From Nitrosarchaeum koreense MY1 (GTDB lineage: Archaea; Thermoproteota; Nitrososphaeria; Nitrososphaerales; Nitrosopumilaceae): DNA of 64,000 nucleotides. Shown here piece after piece: positions 43,438-52,316 of this stretch. Position numbers and translations under genes: made by a program. Position 1 is the stretch's first letter; each line of letters begins with the position of its first letter. Location of the stretch: positions 496,001-560,000 of the forward strand of contig NZ_AFPU01000001.1 in NCBI RefSeq assembly GCF_000220175.1, given 5' to 3'. The notes under the pieces were generated by a model, which did not search any database, was not told the DNA's origin, and saw only the letters and a program-made list of their open reading frames with translations.

Positions 43438-43578
43438 ATGAAAGATAAACGTCAGATTTCTAATGATAAAGAAAAACCTGCCTCAAAAACATTGGCGACT
43501 TCAAAATCTTTGGAATCTAAAAATAAAACAATTGAAGAAAAACGACTAAAACTTGCATTAGGCCTACGTAAGTTCTGA
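43438..43578 (+). CDS. 46-residue highly charged microprotein
   Basis: ATG 43438 opens MKDKRQISNDKEKPASKTLA and ends EEKRLKLALGLRKF. It is lysine-rich, without hydrophobic core, so probably disordered or RNA-binding. It is the only frame in the 469-base gap before serB; the rest is AT-rich. Confidence 0.45.
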   Translation: MKDKRQISNDKEKPASKTLATSKSLESKNKTIEEKRLKLALGLRKF

Positions 43579-43628
43579 AACTTTAGAATTATTTTGGTTA
43601 ATGCGATCATTTAATGTATCTCGGCATA

Positions 43629-43650
43629 TTGAGTGTGAATTTACACTCAA
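43629..43650. promoter_or_regulatory. Inverted repeat upstream of serB
   Basis: TTGAGTGT (43629-43636) and ACACTCAA (43643-43650) are perfect reverse complements around GAATTT. A TATA-like TTTAATATAATT (43652-43663) follows at once and the TTG start is at 43674, so a bound protein would block promoter recognition. Operator role inferred. Confidence 0.4.
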
Positions 43651-43673
43651 CTTTAATATAATTAGTAATTTTT

Positions 43674-44342
43674 TTGCAAATTAGAAAACAATTGCTGGCA
43701 ATTTTTGATGTTGAAGGAGTTCTATATGATGCAGAATATCTTCCAATTCTTGCAGAAAAACTCCATAAAGAAGATGAAATTTGGGAAATCACAAAAAAAG
43801 GCATACAAGGTGTGATAAATTGGGAAGACGGTCTTAGAACAAGAGTTGAAGCATTGAAGGGACTAGATTATGAGACATGTAAAGAAATTGCAGATGCATT
43901 ACCAATAATGACTGGTGCAAAAGAGGCGTGTAGAGTTCTAAAAGCCGCAGGATGGAAACTATTAGCTGTTTCTGGTGGATTTACAATAATGACTGACAGA
44001 CTAAAAAAAGAATTAAACTTGGATTATGTCTATTCCAATGAATTGGTATTCAAAGATGGTAAACTAGATGGACTTGTATTACATGTAGATTCTGATAAAT
44101 CAAAATCCGCAAAAATAAAAATTGCAGAATGGAATGAAAAGAAAGAAGATATCATATGTGTTGTAGATGGTGCAAACGATGTCAAGTTATTTGATATATC
44201 TGGTTTAGGAATTGCATATAGAGCTCAGGATGTTGTAAAGGATTTGGCAACTACCACATTAGAAGAAAAAGATCTTTCAAAAATCCTTGATATTATAAAT
44301 AAACACTATCATCTAACACTTGAAACTCAAACTCCTGCATAA
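43674..44342 (+). CDS. serB: Phosphoserine phosphatase-like HAD hydrolase
   Basis: This HAD-family enzyme should form serine from phosphoserine. Motif I is F-D-V-E-G-V-L: the second acidic residue is Glu instead of the usual Asp, as in ThrH-type enzymes. Motif II is A-V-S-G-G-F, motif III the K-S-K-S-A-K region, and motif IV V-V-D-G-A-N-D. The G-x-F-x-x-x-x-D-x-L-x-L-D-Y-V-Y-S-N-E-L region is SerB-like. TTG start. A sugar- or homoserine-phosphate role is an alternative. The cofE gene follows after 34 bases. Confidence 0.78.
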   Translation: MQIRKQLLAIFDVEGVLYDAEYLPILAEKLHKEDEIWEITKKGIQGVINWEDGLRTRVEALKGLDYETCKEIADALPIMTGAKEACRVLKAAGWKLLAVSGGFTIMTDRLKKELNLDYVYSNELVFKDGKLDGLVLHVDSDKSKSAKIKIAEWNEKKEDIICVVDGANDVKLFDISGLGIAYRAQDVVKDLATTTLEEKDLSKILDIINKHYHLTLETQTPA

Positions 44343-44376
44343 ACAATATCTTACTCTATTTTTACAACTAATGTAA

Positions 44377-45102
44377 TTGCAAATCATTCCTATACACATA
44401 GAAAAAGAAATTGAACCTGATGAGGATTTATCTGAACTAATAATAAATTCACAGGAAGTATATGATGGCGATGTTTTAGTTATTGCTCAAAAAATAATCT
44501 CTAAACAAGAAGGCCGTATAGTTGAACTCTCATCTGTAGTTCCTTCATTATTAGCTGAAGGCATTAGCTCCGAATATGAAAAAGATCCGAAGATCATACA
44601 ATTAATTCTAAATGAATCAAAACAAATTATACGAATGGATCGTGGAATAATTATAGTTGAAACAAATAATGGATTTATTTGTGCAAATGCTGGTATAGAT
44701 GAAAGTAATGTTCCAAATGGATATGCAACTCTACTTCCGCTTAACTCAGATCTTTCTGCATACTCTATTCGTAATGAAATATTGAAAAAAACCAACAAAA
44801 CAATTTCTGTTATAATCTCTGATACATTTGGTCGTCCATTTAGAATGGGGCAAACTGATTGTGCCATTGGAATTTCTGGTATGAACCCAATTCTTGATTA
44901 TGCTGGCACTAAAGACTCTTTTAACAAAACATTACGTGTAACAGCAATTGCAATTGCTGATGAATTATGTAGTGCGGCTGAATTAGTTATGAAAAAAACA
45001 ACCAGTTGCCCCGCTGTGATCATACGTGGTTATGATTTTAAAAATGAATCATCATCCATAAAATGTCTTATTCGTCCAGAAAAAGAAGATCTATTTAGAT
45101 GA
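44377..45102 (+). CDS. cofE: Coenzyme F420-0:L-glutamate ligase CofE
   Basis: CofE adds glutamate residues to F420-0. The 241-residue protein has V-L-V-I-A-Q-K-I-I-S-K-Q-E-G-R, N-A-G-I-D-E-S-N-V, D-T-F-G-R-P-F-R-M-G-Q-T-D and I-G-I-S-G-M-N-P, all family hallmarks. TTG start. CofC and CofD are encoded 33 kb away in this window, so the pathway is split. Confidence 0.93.
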   Translation: MQIIPIHIEKEIEPDEDLSELIINSQEVYDGDVLVIAQKIISKQEGRIVELSSVVPSLLAEGISSEYEKDPKIIQLILNESKQIIRMDRGIIIVETNNGFICANAGIDESNVPNGYATLLPLNSDLSAYSIRNEILKKTNKTISVIISDTFGRPFRMGQTDCAIGISGMNPILDYAGTKDSFNKTLRVTAIAIADELCSAAELVMKKTTSCPAVIIRGYDFKNESSSIKCLIRPEKEDLFR

Positions 45103-45152
45103 GTAGATATTTGCAATAGGATTATAATCAAAGAATACAATTTTACATTTAA

Positions 45153-46067
45153 TTGATTATTAAAACTGAATTACATTGTCACAACTTATTCTCAAATTTT
45201 CATGTGGGGGATAAAGAAGCACCATATGATTGTGATATATCAATAAGAGATCAACTTGAACGCTCTTTTCATTTAGGATTAGGTGCAATCTTTGTTACCA
45301 ATCATAATACTTTGGATGGATACCGCCAGTTATTACAATATAAAAAAAATCATTCAAAATTTCAAAATATTGAAGTTTATCCTGCAGAAGAGATCACAAC
45401 TGATACTGGAGCTCATGTTCTGGCATATGGGATTCATGATGCTATAAAGCCTGGAATGACTTTGGATGAGATTATTGATCAAGTAAAAAGCCAAGGAGGT
45501 GTTTCATCTGCCCCACATCCATTTAGTTTACTTGATGCTCTCCGTGATGATGCTAAAAAATGTGATATGGTTGAGGTTTTCAATAGTAATAATATTGATA
45601 TTCTTTCAAATGCTAAGGCTACCCAATTTGCAATGGATAATAAAATGATACAGGTATCTGGTAGTGATTCTCATGTTCTTTCAACATTAGGCCGTTGTGT
45701 GAATTTGATAGATTCTGAAAACAACCTTGATAGTATATTATACTCAATGAAACATGGTAAAATTGAAATTTTGCAAACCGGTTATGCATTACAAAATGAA
45801 ACACTTGATCATCTAAAATACAAAATTCATAATTCAAAAGATTACCTGATAGATTATATCTCTGAGCATTATCCTCATGCAAAATGGCTTTTGACTTTTT
45901 TGCTAAAAATATATGATATGAATCAAAATAGCCATGTATGGGCTTTATTTTATAAAATTGCATTATTCTTGATGAAGAGAATTTCTCAAAAAATTAATTT
46001 TCAAAATCATGATCCTGGATTTATGAAGGACCGAAATCTTACGACTATGTTTAAAATGGCGTTGTAA
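45153..46067 (+). CDS. PHP-domain metal-dependent phosphoesterase-like protein
   Basis: The PHP motifs are complete: motif 1 E-L-H-C-H-N-L-F-S, motif 2 V-T-N-H-N-T-L-D-G-Y, E-E-I-T, S-A-P-H-P-F and G-S-D-S-H. These are trinuclear-metal phosphoesterase sites as in histidinol phosphatase-like and nucleoside-phosphatase families. A 100-residue C-terminal helical extension is present. TTG start. Substrate unknown. In the 199-base gap that follows I see only AT-rich sequence. Confidence 0.82.
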   Translation: MIIKTELHCHNLFSNFHVGDKEAPYDCDISIRDQLERSFHLGLGAIFVTNHNTLDGYRQLLQYKKNHSKFQNIEVYPAEEITTDTGAHVLAYGIHDAIKPGMTLDEIIDQVKSQGGVSSAPHPFSLLDALRDDAKKCDMVEVFNSNNIDILSNAKATQFAMDNKMIQVSGSDSHVLSTLGRCVNLIDSENNLDSILYSMKHGKIEILQTGYALQNETLDHLKYKIHNSKDYLIDYISEHYPHAKWLLTFLLKIYDMNQNSHVWALFYKIALFLMKRISQKINFQNHDPGFMKDRNLTTMFKMAL

Positions 46068-46266
46068 TTAATTAGATGTAATAAAAATATTTACTATGGT
46101 AATTTACAAAATCAAAAACTAACAAAATAATGTTTTAACTTTTTATAACTTTGAAATAAAATTTATCTGTTTGATGGTTTTTATATAATTTAAAAAATAC
46201 TTAACATTGTTAACTAATTCTTATATTGTTTAATTACTCAATATTAATACTAAAAGTATGAATTAA

Positions 46267-47505
46267 GTGATGATAAAAATGATTCTCATAGAAAAGCTTT
46301 TTTTCATAACTGTGATATCAATTGGAATTCTTGCAGTGATTACCATTCCACCTTCATTGGATTTTTATTTTGAAAGTAACTATCATCTGATTAAAAAAAC
46401 ACCTGTAAATTCGGACGATAATGTATTAAGTATTAAAAATAATGATATCGCAAAAAAACTCATATCTGATGACACTTCTCAAACGATTTCAAATACAATT
46501 CCGTTAGATGTAGTTTATGAAAACTTGGAAAATTCTGTTGTACAAATAACTAGTACTGTTATAGAAACACATTCAAACATAATTATTAACGGAAATCCGG
46601 TTGAGCAGCAATCGTCTAGGCTCGGTTCTGGATTTGTTTATGATGAACAAGGTCATATAATTACAAACTATCATGTTATTTCGGATGTTTCTACTGTTGA
46701 TGTTTCACTTTCAAACGGTGATGTTTTTACTGCTAAAGTGATTGGTACAGATAAATTAAATGATATTGCAGTATTGCAATTAACAGATGATTATTCTAAT
46801 GAATCTTTAGCTCCTGTATTATTTGCAGATTCATCACAAATCAAAATTGGTGATCAGGTAATTGCAATTGGTAATCCTTTTGGATTGAGCAATACAATGA
46901 CAACTGGTATAGTAAGTCAAACTGGGAGATTACTTCCAAATCAAAATCTTGGGTTTTCCATTTCAAATATAATTCAAACAGATGCCGCAATTAATCCTGG
47001 AAATTCAGGTGGGCCATTATTGGATAGTAATGGAAATTTAATTGGAATGAATACTGCTATAGAATCTAAAGTAGGTGAATTTACTGGTGTAGGTTTTGCT
47101 ATCCCATCTAACACCATTAAAAAAATCGTACCAGTTTTAATTAAAAAAGGGGAATATGATCATCCTTGGATAGGAATTTCTGGAGTCACACTTTCTCCTA
47201 AATTAGCAGAAAAATTACAACTACCAAAAAACTTCAGAGGCGCTTTAATTAATGATGTAGTAGATAATGGTCCTGCTGAAAAAGCTGGTATTAAAGGTGC
47301 ATTGTATAAATCAAATAGAGAAATTTCTAATGCTGATATTATCATTTCAATTGATGATACTCCCGTCAAAAGAATAGATGATATTATTTCATATGTGTCT
47401 GAAAATAAATCTGTAGGTGACAAAGTTTCTTTCAAAGTGTTTAGAGATGGTAAAGTAATTGATATTGATGTTATACTGAGTAAGAGGGAAACAACTAATG
47501 GATAG
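46267..47505 (+). CDS. htrA: HtrA/DegP-type membrane-anchored serine protease
   Basis: This 412-residue protein has one N-terminal membrane anchor, then a trypsin-like domain with H136 (I-T-N-Y-H-V-I), D166 (L-N-D-I-A-V-L) and S247 (N-P-G-N-S-G-G-P), followed by one PDZ domain (G-A-L-I-N-D-V-V-D-N-G-P-A-E-K-A-G-I). It degrades misfolded exported proteins. GTG 46267, ATG 46270 and ATG 46282 are alternative starts; I list the longest. AT-rich upstream region. Confidence 0.92.
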   Translation: MMIKMILIEKLFFITVISIGILAVITIPPSLDFYFESNYHLIKKTPVNSDDNVLSIKNNDIAKKLISDDTSQTISNTIPLDVVYENLENSVVQITSTVIETHSNIIINGNPVEQQSSRLGSGFVYDEQGHIITNYHVISDVSTVDVSLSNGDVFTAKVIGTDKLNDIAVLQLTDDYSNESLAPVLFADSSQIKIGDQVIAIGNPFGLSNTMTTGIVSQTGRLLPNQNLGFSISNIIQTDAAINPGNSGGPLLDSNGNLIGMNTAIESKVGEFTGVGFAIPSNTIKKIVPVLIKKGEYDHPWIGISGVTLSPKLAEKLQLPKNFRGALINDVVDNGPAEKAGIKGALYKSNREISNADIIISIDDTPVKRIDDIISYVSENKSVGDKVSFKVFRDGKVIDIDVILSKRETTNG

Positions 47506-47640
47506 TGTTTTATAAAATGATTATTGAATTGATTTAATTAGCTTAGATTAACTTTGGTAGTGTTTTTTGCTAGTAATGGATATTATTTATTAAAATAGAT
47601 ATTAATATGACAAAATAGCCAATATGAAATGATTACAAAT

Positions 47641-47877
47641 ATGTCTGAATCAACTGAAAAAAAATTAGATGCAACTGGATTGTTTTGTCCAGAACCTGTA
47701 TTTCGGACCAAAATTGAGATTGAACGAATGCAAGTAGGACAAGTGTTAACTGTATCTGCAGATGACCCTGCAGCCGAAGAAGACATATCACGATGGGTTA
47801 CAAGAAATGGTCATGAATTATTAGACTTGAAAAAAGATGGTAATACTATAACATTTCAAATTAAAAAGGTAAAATAA
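47641..47877 (+). CDS. tusA: TusA-family sulfur carrier
   Basis: This 78-residue protein starts L-D-A-T-G-L-F-C-P-E-P-V, the TusA/SirA signature with the sulfur-carrying Cys. It continues with I-E-R-M-Q-V-G-Q-V-L-T-V-S-A-D-D-P-A-A, typical of the family. I chose ATG 47641; ATG 47629 adds four residues. The cysteine synthase gene follows after 9 bases, suggesting shared expression in cysteine or thiouridine sulfur transfer. Confidence 0.88.
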   Translation: MSESTEKKLDATGLFCPEPVFRTKIEIERMQVGQVLTVSADDPAAEEDISRWVTRNGHELLDLKKDGNTITFQIKKVK

Positions 47878-47886
47878 ATTAAAATC

Positions 47887-48879
47887 ATGACATCCGTCAC
47901 TAGTTCTGATATTTTAAATCGTGTAGGCAACACTCCCCTAATAAAATTAGATTCCCTTTCGAATTCAAGAATTAACTATTTTGCAAAACTTGAAGGACAT
48001 AATCCATTTGGTTCTGTTAAAGATAGAGCCGCATATTGGATGATTAAAGACGGCGAAGAGAAAGGTAAACTGACAAAAGGAAAAAGTATCATAATTGAGC
48101 CAACATCTGGAAACACTGGGATAGCATTAACTGGTATTGCAAATTTACTTGGTTACAAAGTTGAAATTGTAATTCCTGAAAAAGCCAGTAACGAAACTAA
48201 GGATATAATTCGTAAGTTGGGTGCTAAAGTTTTTGAAACTAGCGATGATCTTTGTCCTAAAGTAGGAGCTGGAACTGATCAAAGTATAGCACTGGCAACA
48301 TCCATAGCATCATCCAGACCTGATACATATTATTCCCCAAATCAATATGCAAATGAGGCTAATTTTATGGGTCATTATGTTGGTACAGGTCCTGAAATTT
48401 GGAAACAAACAGATGGAAAAGTCACTCATTTCTTTACTGGGGTTGGGACTGGTGGAACAATCACCGGAATTGGTGCATACCTTAAAGAAAAAAATCCAAA
48501 TGTCCAAATAATTGGTTGTCAACCGCAACAAAATCATCTTATTCAAGGATGGAGAAATTTTGAAGAGTCAGCAAAGCCTGATTTATTTTTAAAACGTGAA
48601 AACATAGTTGACGATTGGGTATGTGTTGATAATGACGAAGCTTTTTCAGTTGTAAAAGATGTACTTGAGAAAGATAAATTATTGATCAGTCCTTCTTCTG
48701 CTGCTGTTTATGCCTGTATGAAAAAATATCCTATAGATGGAGAGGCTTGTGTAGTTGGAATATTTGCAGATGATGGAAGAAAATTCAAAAGTGTTTATTC
48801 TACACAAAACATAATGACTGAAACTGAATTTGATGATGCTCTGAAAGGAGCAAAACATATGTCTGAATTGGCATACTGA
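47887..48879 (+). CDS. cysK: Cysteine synthase (O-acetylserine/phosphoserine sulfhydrylase type)
   Basis: This PLP enzyme has V-G-N-T-P-L-I-K-L at the start, the PLP lysine in N-P-F-G-S-V-K-D-R-A (K45), P-T-S-G-N-T-G-I-A-L and the phosphate loop G-V-G-T-G-G-T-I. Length is 330 residues. It makes cysteine from an activated serine and sulfide; O-phosphoserine use is possible in archaea. It is next to tusA, with serB 4 kb upstream. Confidence 0.93.
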   Translation: MTSVTSSDILNRVGNTPLIKLDSLSNSRINYFAKLEGHNPFGSVKDRAAYWMIKDGEEKGKLTKGKSIIIEPTSGNTGIALTGIANLLGYKVEIVIPEKASNETKDIIRKLGAKVFETSDDLCPKVGAGTDQSIALATSIASSRPDTYYSPNQYANEANFMGHYVGTGPEIWKQTDGKVTHFFTGVGTGGTITGIGAYLKEKNPNVQIIGCQPQQNHLIQGWRNFEESAKPDLFLKRENIVDDWVCVDNDEAFSVVKDVLEKDKLLISPSSAAVYACMKKYPIDGEACVVGIFADDGRKFKSVYSTQNIMTETEFDDALKGAKHMSELAY

Positions 48880-48890
48880 TTTTCAACTGT

Positions 48891-49382
48891 CTATTTTTTG
48901 GTTTCATCTTCTTCTAACATATTTTTCAAATGTTTTTCATAAAATTCTCTAAAAAATTTATTCATATCCATTTCATGATGAAGACATGCGTTACTTGTCT
49001 CTATTAGTTTTTCTCTTAGTTCTTTGCTCCACTTACTTTGTTGCTTATCATTTGATTTAATGCTTGATGGATTTTGTTTTACCTCTTCCATGTTTGTAAT
49101 TAATTTTAATCCTATTTGGCGAAATTTACTAATATTAAGTAAAAATAAACCTGATTGCTCCTTGTTTACTAAATTCATTAATGCGTGAGCCTGAGTATAA
49201 TATTCTGTTCCCTTTTCACTATATTTTTTAAATTCATTGACACGTTTTTGCCAATATTGTTCAGTAGCATTTTCAATTACTTTGTAATTGAATTGAATTT
49301 CTGATAATTCTTTTCCAAGATTTGCTAAATTATTACTGTATTCTTTGGCTGTTTTTTTTAATTTTTCAAGATCTTCAGCCAT
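48891..49382 (-). CDS. Coiled-coil hypothetical protein
   Basis: The 163 residues are predominantly helical, with heptad-like charge patterns in the N-terminal 90 residues (E-K-L-K-K-T-A-K-E-Y and E-I-Q-F-N-Y-K-V). No catalytic or metal motif is seen. Convergent with cysK, 12 bases apart. No function assigned. Confidence 0.55.
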   Translation of the reverse strand: MAEDLEKLKKTAKEYSNNLANLGKELSEIQFNYKVIENATEQYWQKRVNEFKKYSEKGTEYYTQAHALMNLVNKEQSGLFLLNISKFRQIGLKLITNMEEVKQNPSSIKSNDKQQSKWSKELREKLIETSNACLHHEMDMNKFFREFYEKHLKNMLEEDETKK

Positions 49383-49420
49383 AGGTTCTCAATATTTTCC
49401 TTCAATAAAGAGTTTGAAAT

Positions 49421-49639
49421 CTACTTTTTGGAATCATTTTTCCAAATCTCAAATGAATTTTTTGAATAATTCATTATGCATTTTTCACAAAATGAATCCC
49501 ATTCATCAACTTCTAAATTTTTGAAAAATTCTACTGTCCATGCATATGGTGGCTCTTTTCTATATTGAAATTGCTGAATTGTGTAGATGTCTTTTTCATT
49601 AAACTTATTTAAACACTTTTTACATTGAGCATTCTTCAT
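49421..49639 (-). CDS. Small CxxC zinc-binding protein
   Basis: The 72-residue protein has C-K-K-C near the N-terminus and C-E-K-C near the middle, a zinc-ribbon layout, plus aromatic-rich helices (Y-A-W-T-V-E-F-F). Function unknown. It lies 38 bases upstream of the coiled-coil gene on the same strand. Confidence 0.55.
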   Translation of the reverse strand: MKNAQCKKCLNKFNEKDIYTIQQFQYRKEPPYAWTVEFFKNLEVDEWDSFCEKCIMNYSKNSFEIWKNDSKK

Positions 49640-49817
49640 TTAATATTTCATCATCTATGTTAGTTATTTAGTAATTCTTAGTTCATAAAACACTTGATCT
49701 AGATATACATATTGTTATAAATCAAAATTGGAATATGTTTGCTTGAATTAACCCTAAAACATCCATTTGAATTAATAAATTACTTTTTCGCTCCCATAAA
49801 AATTAATGATTTTCTTT

Positions 49818-50810
49818 TTATGATTCTTCTGTAAGATACTTATCTACATCAATTGCAGCCATGCATCCATACCCTGCAGCTGTAATTGCCTGCCTGTAAT
49901 TTCTATCATGTACATCTCCAGCTGCAAAAACTCCTTCAATATTTGTATGAGTTTTATTTTTCAAAATGACATATCCCTCATTATCAAGTTCAATTTGTTT
50001 TTTGAAAAGTTTTGTATTTGGTTCATGTCCAATTGCAACAAAAAGACCTCCTACATCAAGTGTTTTTTCTTCACCTGTTTTAATATTTTTTAATACAGCT
50101 TGACGCATTTTTTGATCTCCTTTAATGTCTATGACCTCTTGATTCCAATGAAATTTTATTTTGTTATTGTTGAATGCTCTTTCTTGCATTATTTTACTTG
50201 CTCGTAATTCCTCTCGTCGGTGAACTAGATGTACTGTTGTAGCAAATTTAGTGAGAAATGTAGCTTCTTCAATTGCTGAATCTCCGCCTCCAACTACTAT
50301 CAACTCTTGATTTCTAAAAAATGGTCCATCACATGTGGCACAATATGAAACTCCTTTTCCTGCAAATGTTTGTTCGCTATCTAGTCCTATTTTTCTAGGA
50401 TTCGCTCCAGTCGCAATAATTACTGCTCTACCTTCGTATTCTTCTGATGCTGTTAGAACCTTGAATGGTTTATGTCTAAAATCTACATCAACTACTTCAT
50501 CATCGATAATTGTTGTTCCCATTCTCTGTGTTTGTTTTCTCATTTCAATCATTAAATCTGGACCCATAATCCCTTTTTCAAATCCTGGATAATTTTCAAC
50601 TTCAGTGGTGTTTACTAGTTGACCTCCAGGTAATATCCCAGATAAGATTAGTGTATCATATCCTGCTCTTGAACTGTAAATCCCAGCTGTATATCCTGAA
50701 GGTCCAGCACCAATAATTATTATGTCAAATTTTGTTTTCTTTTTATCGGGCATTTTGGGAGGTTCTCCTTTGTTTTCTTGAATTGTTGCACTAGAGTCTG
50801 CTGCCATCAT
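49818..50810 (-). CDS. trxB: Thioredoxin reductase
   Basis: This flavoprotein disulfide reductase has the FAD motif I-I-I-G-A-G-P-S-G-Y-T-A, the redox-active C-A-T-C-D-G, the NADPH motif V-V-G-G-G-D-S-A-I-E-E-A and the end motif G-V-F-A-A-G-D-V. I chose ATG 50810, preceded by AGGGG; ATG 50807 and ATG 50831 are alternatives. It likely serves thioredoxins and perhaps the DsbA system. A small unknown gene lies upstream on the same strand. Confidence 0.95.
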   Translation of the reverse strand: MMAADSSATIQENKGEPPKMPDKKKTKFDIIIIGAGPSGYTAGIYSSRAGYDTLILSGILPGGQLVNTTEVENYPGFEKGIMGPDLMIEMRKQTQRMGTTIIDDEVVDVDFRHKPFKVLTASEEYEGRAVIIATGANPRKIGLDSEQTFAGKGVSYCATCDGPFFRNQELIVVGGGDSAIEEATFLTKFATTVHLVHRREELRASKIMQERAFNNNKIKFHWNQEVIDIKGDQKMRQAVLKNIKTGEEKTLDVGGLFVAIGHEPNTKLFKKQIELDNEGYVILKNKTHTNIEGVFAAGDVHDRNYRQAITAAGYGCMAAIDVDKYLTEES

Positions 50811-50901
50811 ATGAACCCCTTTGAATTTCATTAATTTAAGTTGTTAATTGTAAACCCATATTGCACATTGCTATGATCTACTGCTCCTACAAAAGTTATA
50901 G

Positions 50902-51255
50902 TTATTTTGTTATTTTGTATGTTTCATGAAACTCTTTGCAAATTGTATAAGCTATATTTTCTATGTGGAAGACATCTGATATGTTTTTTTTACCCTTTGC
51001 AATTTCTCTCATAATAGTCATACATTTGGTGTTTTTTATAGAATCTGGTTCTTTCTCGTCTGTCCAAATCTTGAAACATTCTTCAAAATCTAGACAGAAC
51101 TTCAAAATAATTACTTCCCAATCTTCCGTAGATTTTGGAATTGCTAGAGCTGTAGCTAATTCCTGAAACTCATTTTTTCTATCCCGTAATAGTAAATTCA
51201 AAGTTTCTCTAGATCTTCTCTCATCATAATTTCCAATTAATCTAATTCTGTCCAT
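50902..51255 (-). CDS. Conserved hypothetical protein, 117 residues
   Basis: I do not recognise this soluble, charged helical protein. It starts M-D-R-I-R-L-I-G-N-Y-D-E-R-R, typical of a conserved cytoplasmic protein. No motifs for catalysis or metal binding. It lies 91 bases upstream of trxB on the same strand. Confidence 0.55.
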   Translation of the reverse strand: MDRIRLIGNYDERRSRETLNLLLRDRKNEFQELATALAIPKSTEDWEVIILKFCLDFEECFKIWTDEKEPDSIKNTKCMTIMREIAKGKKNISDVFHIENIAYTICKEFHETYKITK

Positions 51256-51354
51256 TTTTCAATTCACATTATTCCATTATTAAAAAGTAATCTGTTGTTT
51301 TCATCTCTGAAAATCAATGCGATGTTCTTAACTGATTAGGTTTATTATTTATTT

Positions 51355-51477
51355 ATGATTGCTGATTCTTTCTGTCACTGTGGTTTATGTGGTCATGAAT
51401 CTATAAGCGAATGTTATTCTAAACAGTGTCCTTGTTGTTTGACCGATCATCAAGGGGCATTTGGAAAAAATAGATAA
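51355..51477 (+). CDS. 40-residue cysteine-rich microprotein
   Basis: From ATG 51355 the frame reads MIADSFCHCGLCGHESISEC and then K-Q-C-P-C-C-L-T-D-H-Q. Seven cysteines and three histidines in 33 residues fit a small treble-clef, ribbon or metallothionein-like metal site. Function unknown; it lies alone between two genes on the opposite strand. Confidence 0.55.
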   Translation: MIADSFCHCGLCGHESISECYSKQCPCCLTDHQGAFGKNR

Positions 51478-51507
51478 TTTCTATTAATGCCTTGTCTTAA
51501 TTTTTAA

Positions 51508-52293
51508 TTATTTATTATTATGCTCATTTAATCTATTTAATATCAGTAAATGTTTTTCACATAATTTTCTATTTTCTAATTGTGAATACATTAAATCTTT
51601 TTGCCAATGTGCATTAAAAAGTCGACATTCCATTTTATCGCAAAATGCATCTCCTATTTCCAAATAAAATATTGCCTGTAAAAGATACCCTTCTATGATT
51701 CGAGATAAACGAGTATCGTTGTATTCCAAATAGGTTCCTTTGTATTTCTGTTTTATTGATTCTACGTTTATTCCTTGAGCATAACTTGACATTAATTCTA
51801 GATAATACTCTCTTGGTTTTGCAGGAGCTTCAATTATTCCGGTGGTTGAAACTATTGAAGGGTTTGCTCCAATTAATGCCCTGCCATGATATCTGTAATC
51901 ATTATAATCATAGGTGCAAGTTAATTTATTTGTAAAAAATATGTGAAATGATTCTAATTTTCGTTCATTTTCTGGAATTAATTCTGTTAGTACTTTTTGT
52001 ATTTCAAATCCATCATACATGATAATATTTTCTGTTTTTGAAGTGTTTTCAAAATTTGCTTCTTCAAAAATAATTTCATCTGTATTTGGATTGTGTCTTT
52101 CATATGGTTTTCTAAGATTAAAAATTCTACACGCTGCAATTTTTTCAGCCGTATCTTTTTTTGAGAATTTTAGAATGCTGTCTCTTATTTCAACTGGAAT
52201 TGAAAACGTTTTATTTAAAAAAACAGCTAATCTATCAAGTTGAATTTGAGATACTGCAGGTTCATCATACAAAAATATTTTTGAAATCTTCAA
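51508..52293 (-). CDS. Conserved archaeal protein of unknown function (possible metallopeptidase-like family)
   Basis: The 261-residue protein has E-S-F-H-I-F-F-T-N-K-L-T-C-T-Y-D in the middle, S-T-T-G-I-I-E-A-P-A-K-P, and a C-terminal F-C-D-K-M-E-C-R-L-F-N-A-H-W. The layout recalls DUF6775-type putative metallopeptidases, but I see no HExxH motif and am not certain. It is 23 bases upstream of thi4's 3' end on the same strand? No: it is downstream of thi4 on the minus strand, so probably co-transcribed with it. Confidence 0.5.
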   Translation of the reverse strand: MKISKIFLYDEPAVSQIQLDRLAVFLNKTFSIPVEIRDSILKFSKKDTAEKIAACRIFNLRKPYERHNPNTDEIIFEEANFENTSKTENIIMYDGFEIQKVLTELIPENERKLESFHIFFTNKLTCTYDYNDYRYHGRALIGANPSIVSTTGIIEAPAKPREYYLELMSSYAQGINVESIKQKYKGTYLEYNDTRLSRIIEGYLLQAIFYLEIGDAFCDKMECRLFNAHWQKDLMYSQLENRKLCEKHLLILNRLNEHNNK

Positions 52294-52316
52294 TGAATCA
52301 ATAAACTCGTAATAGT

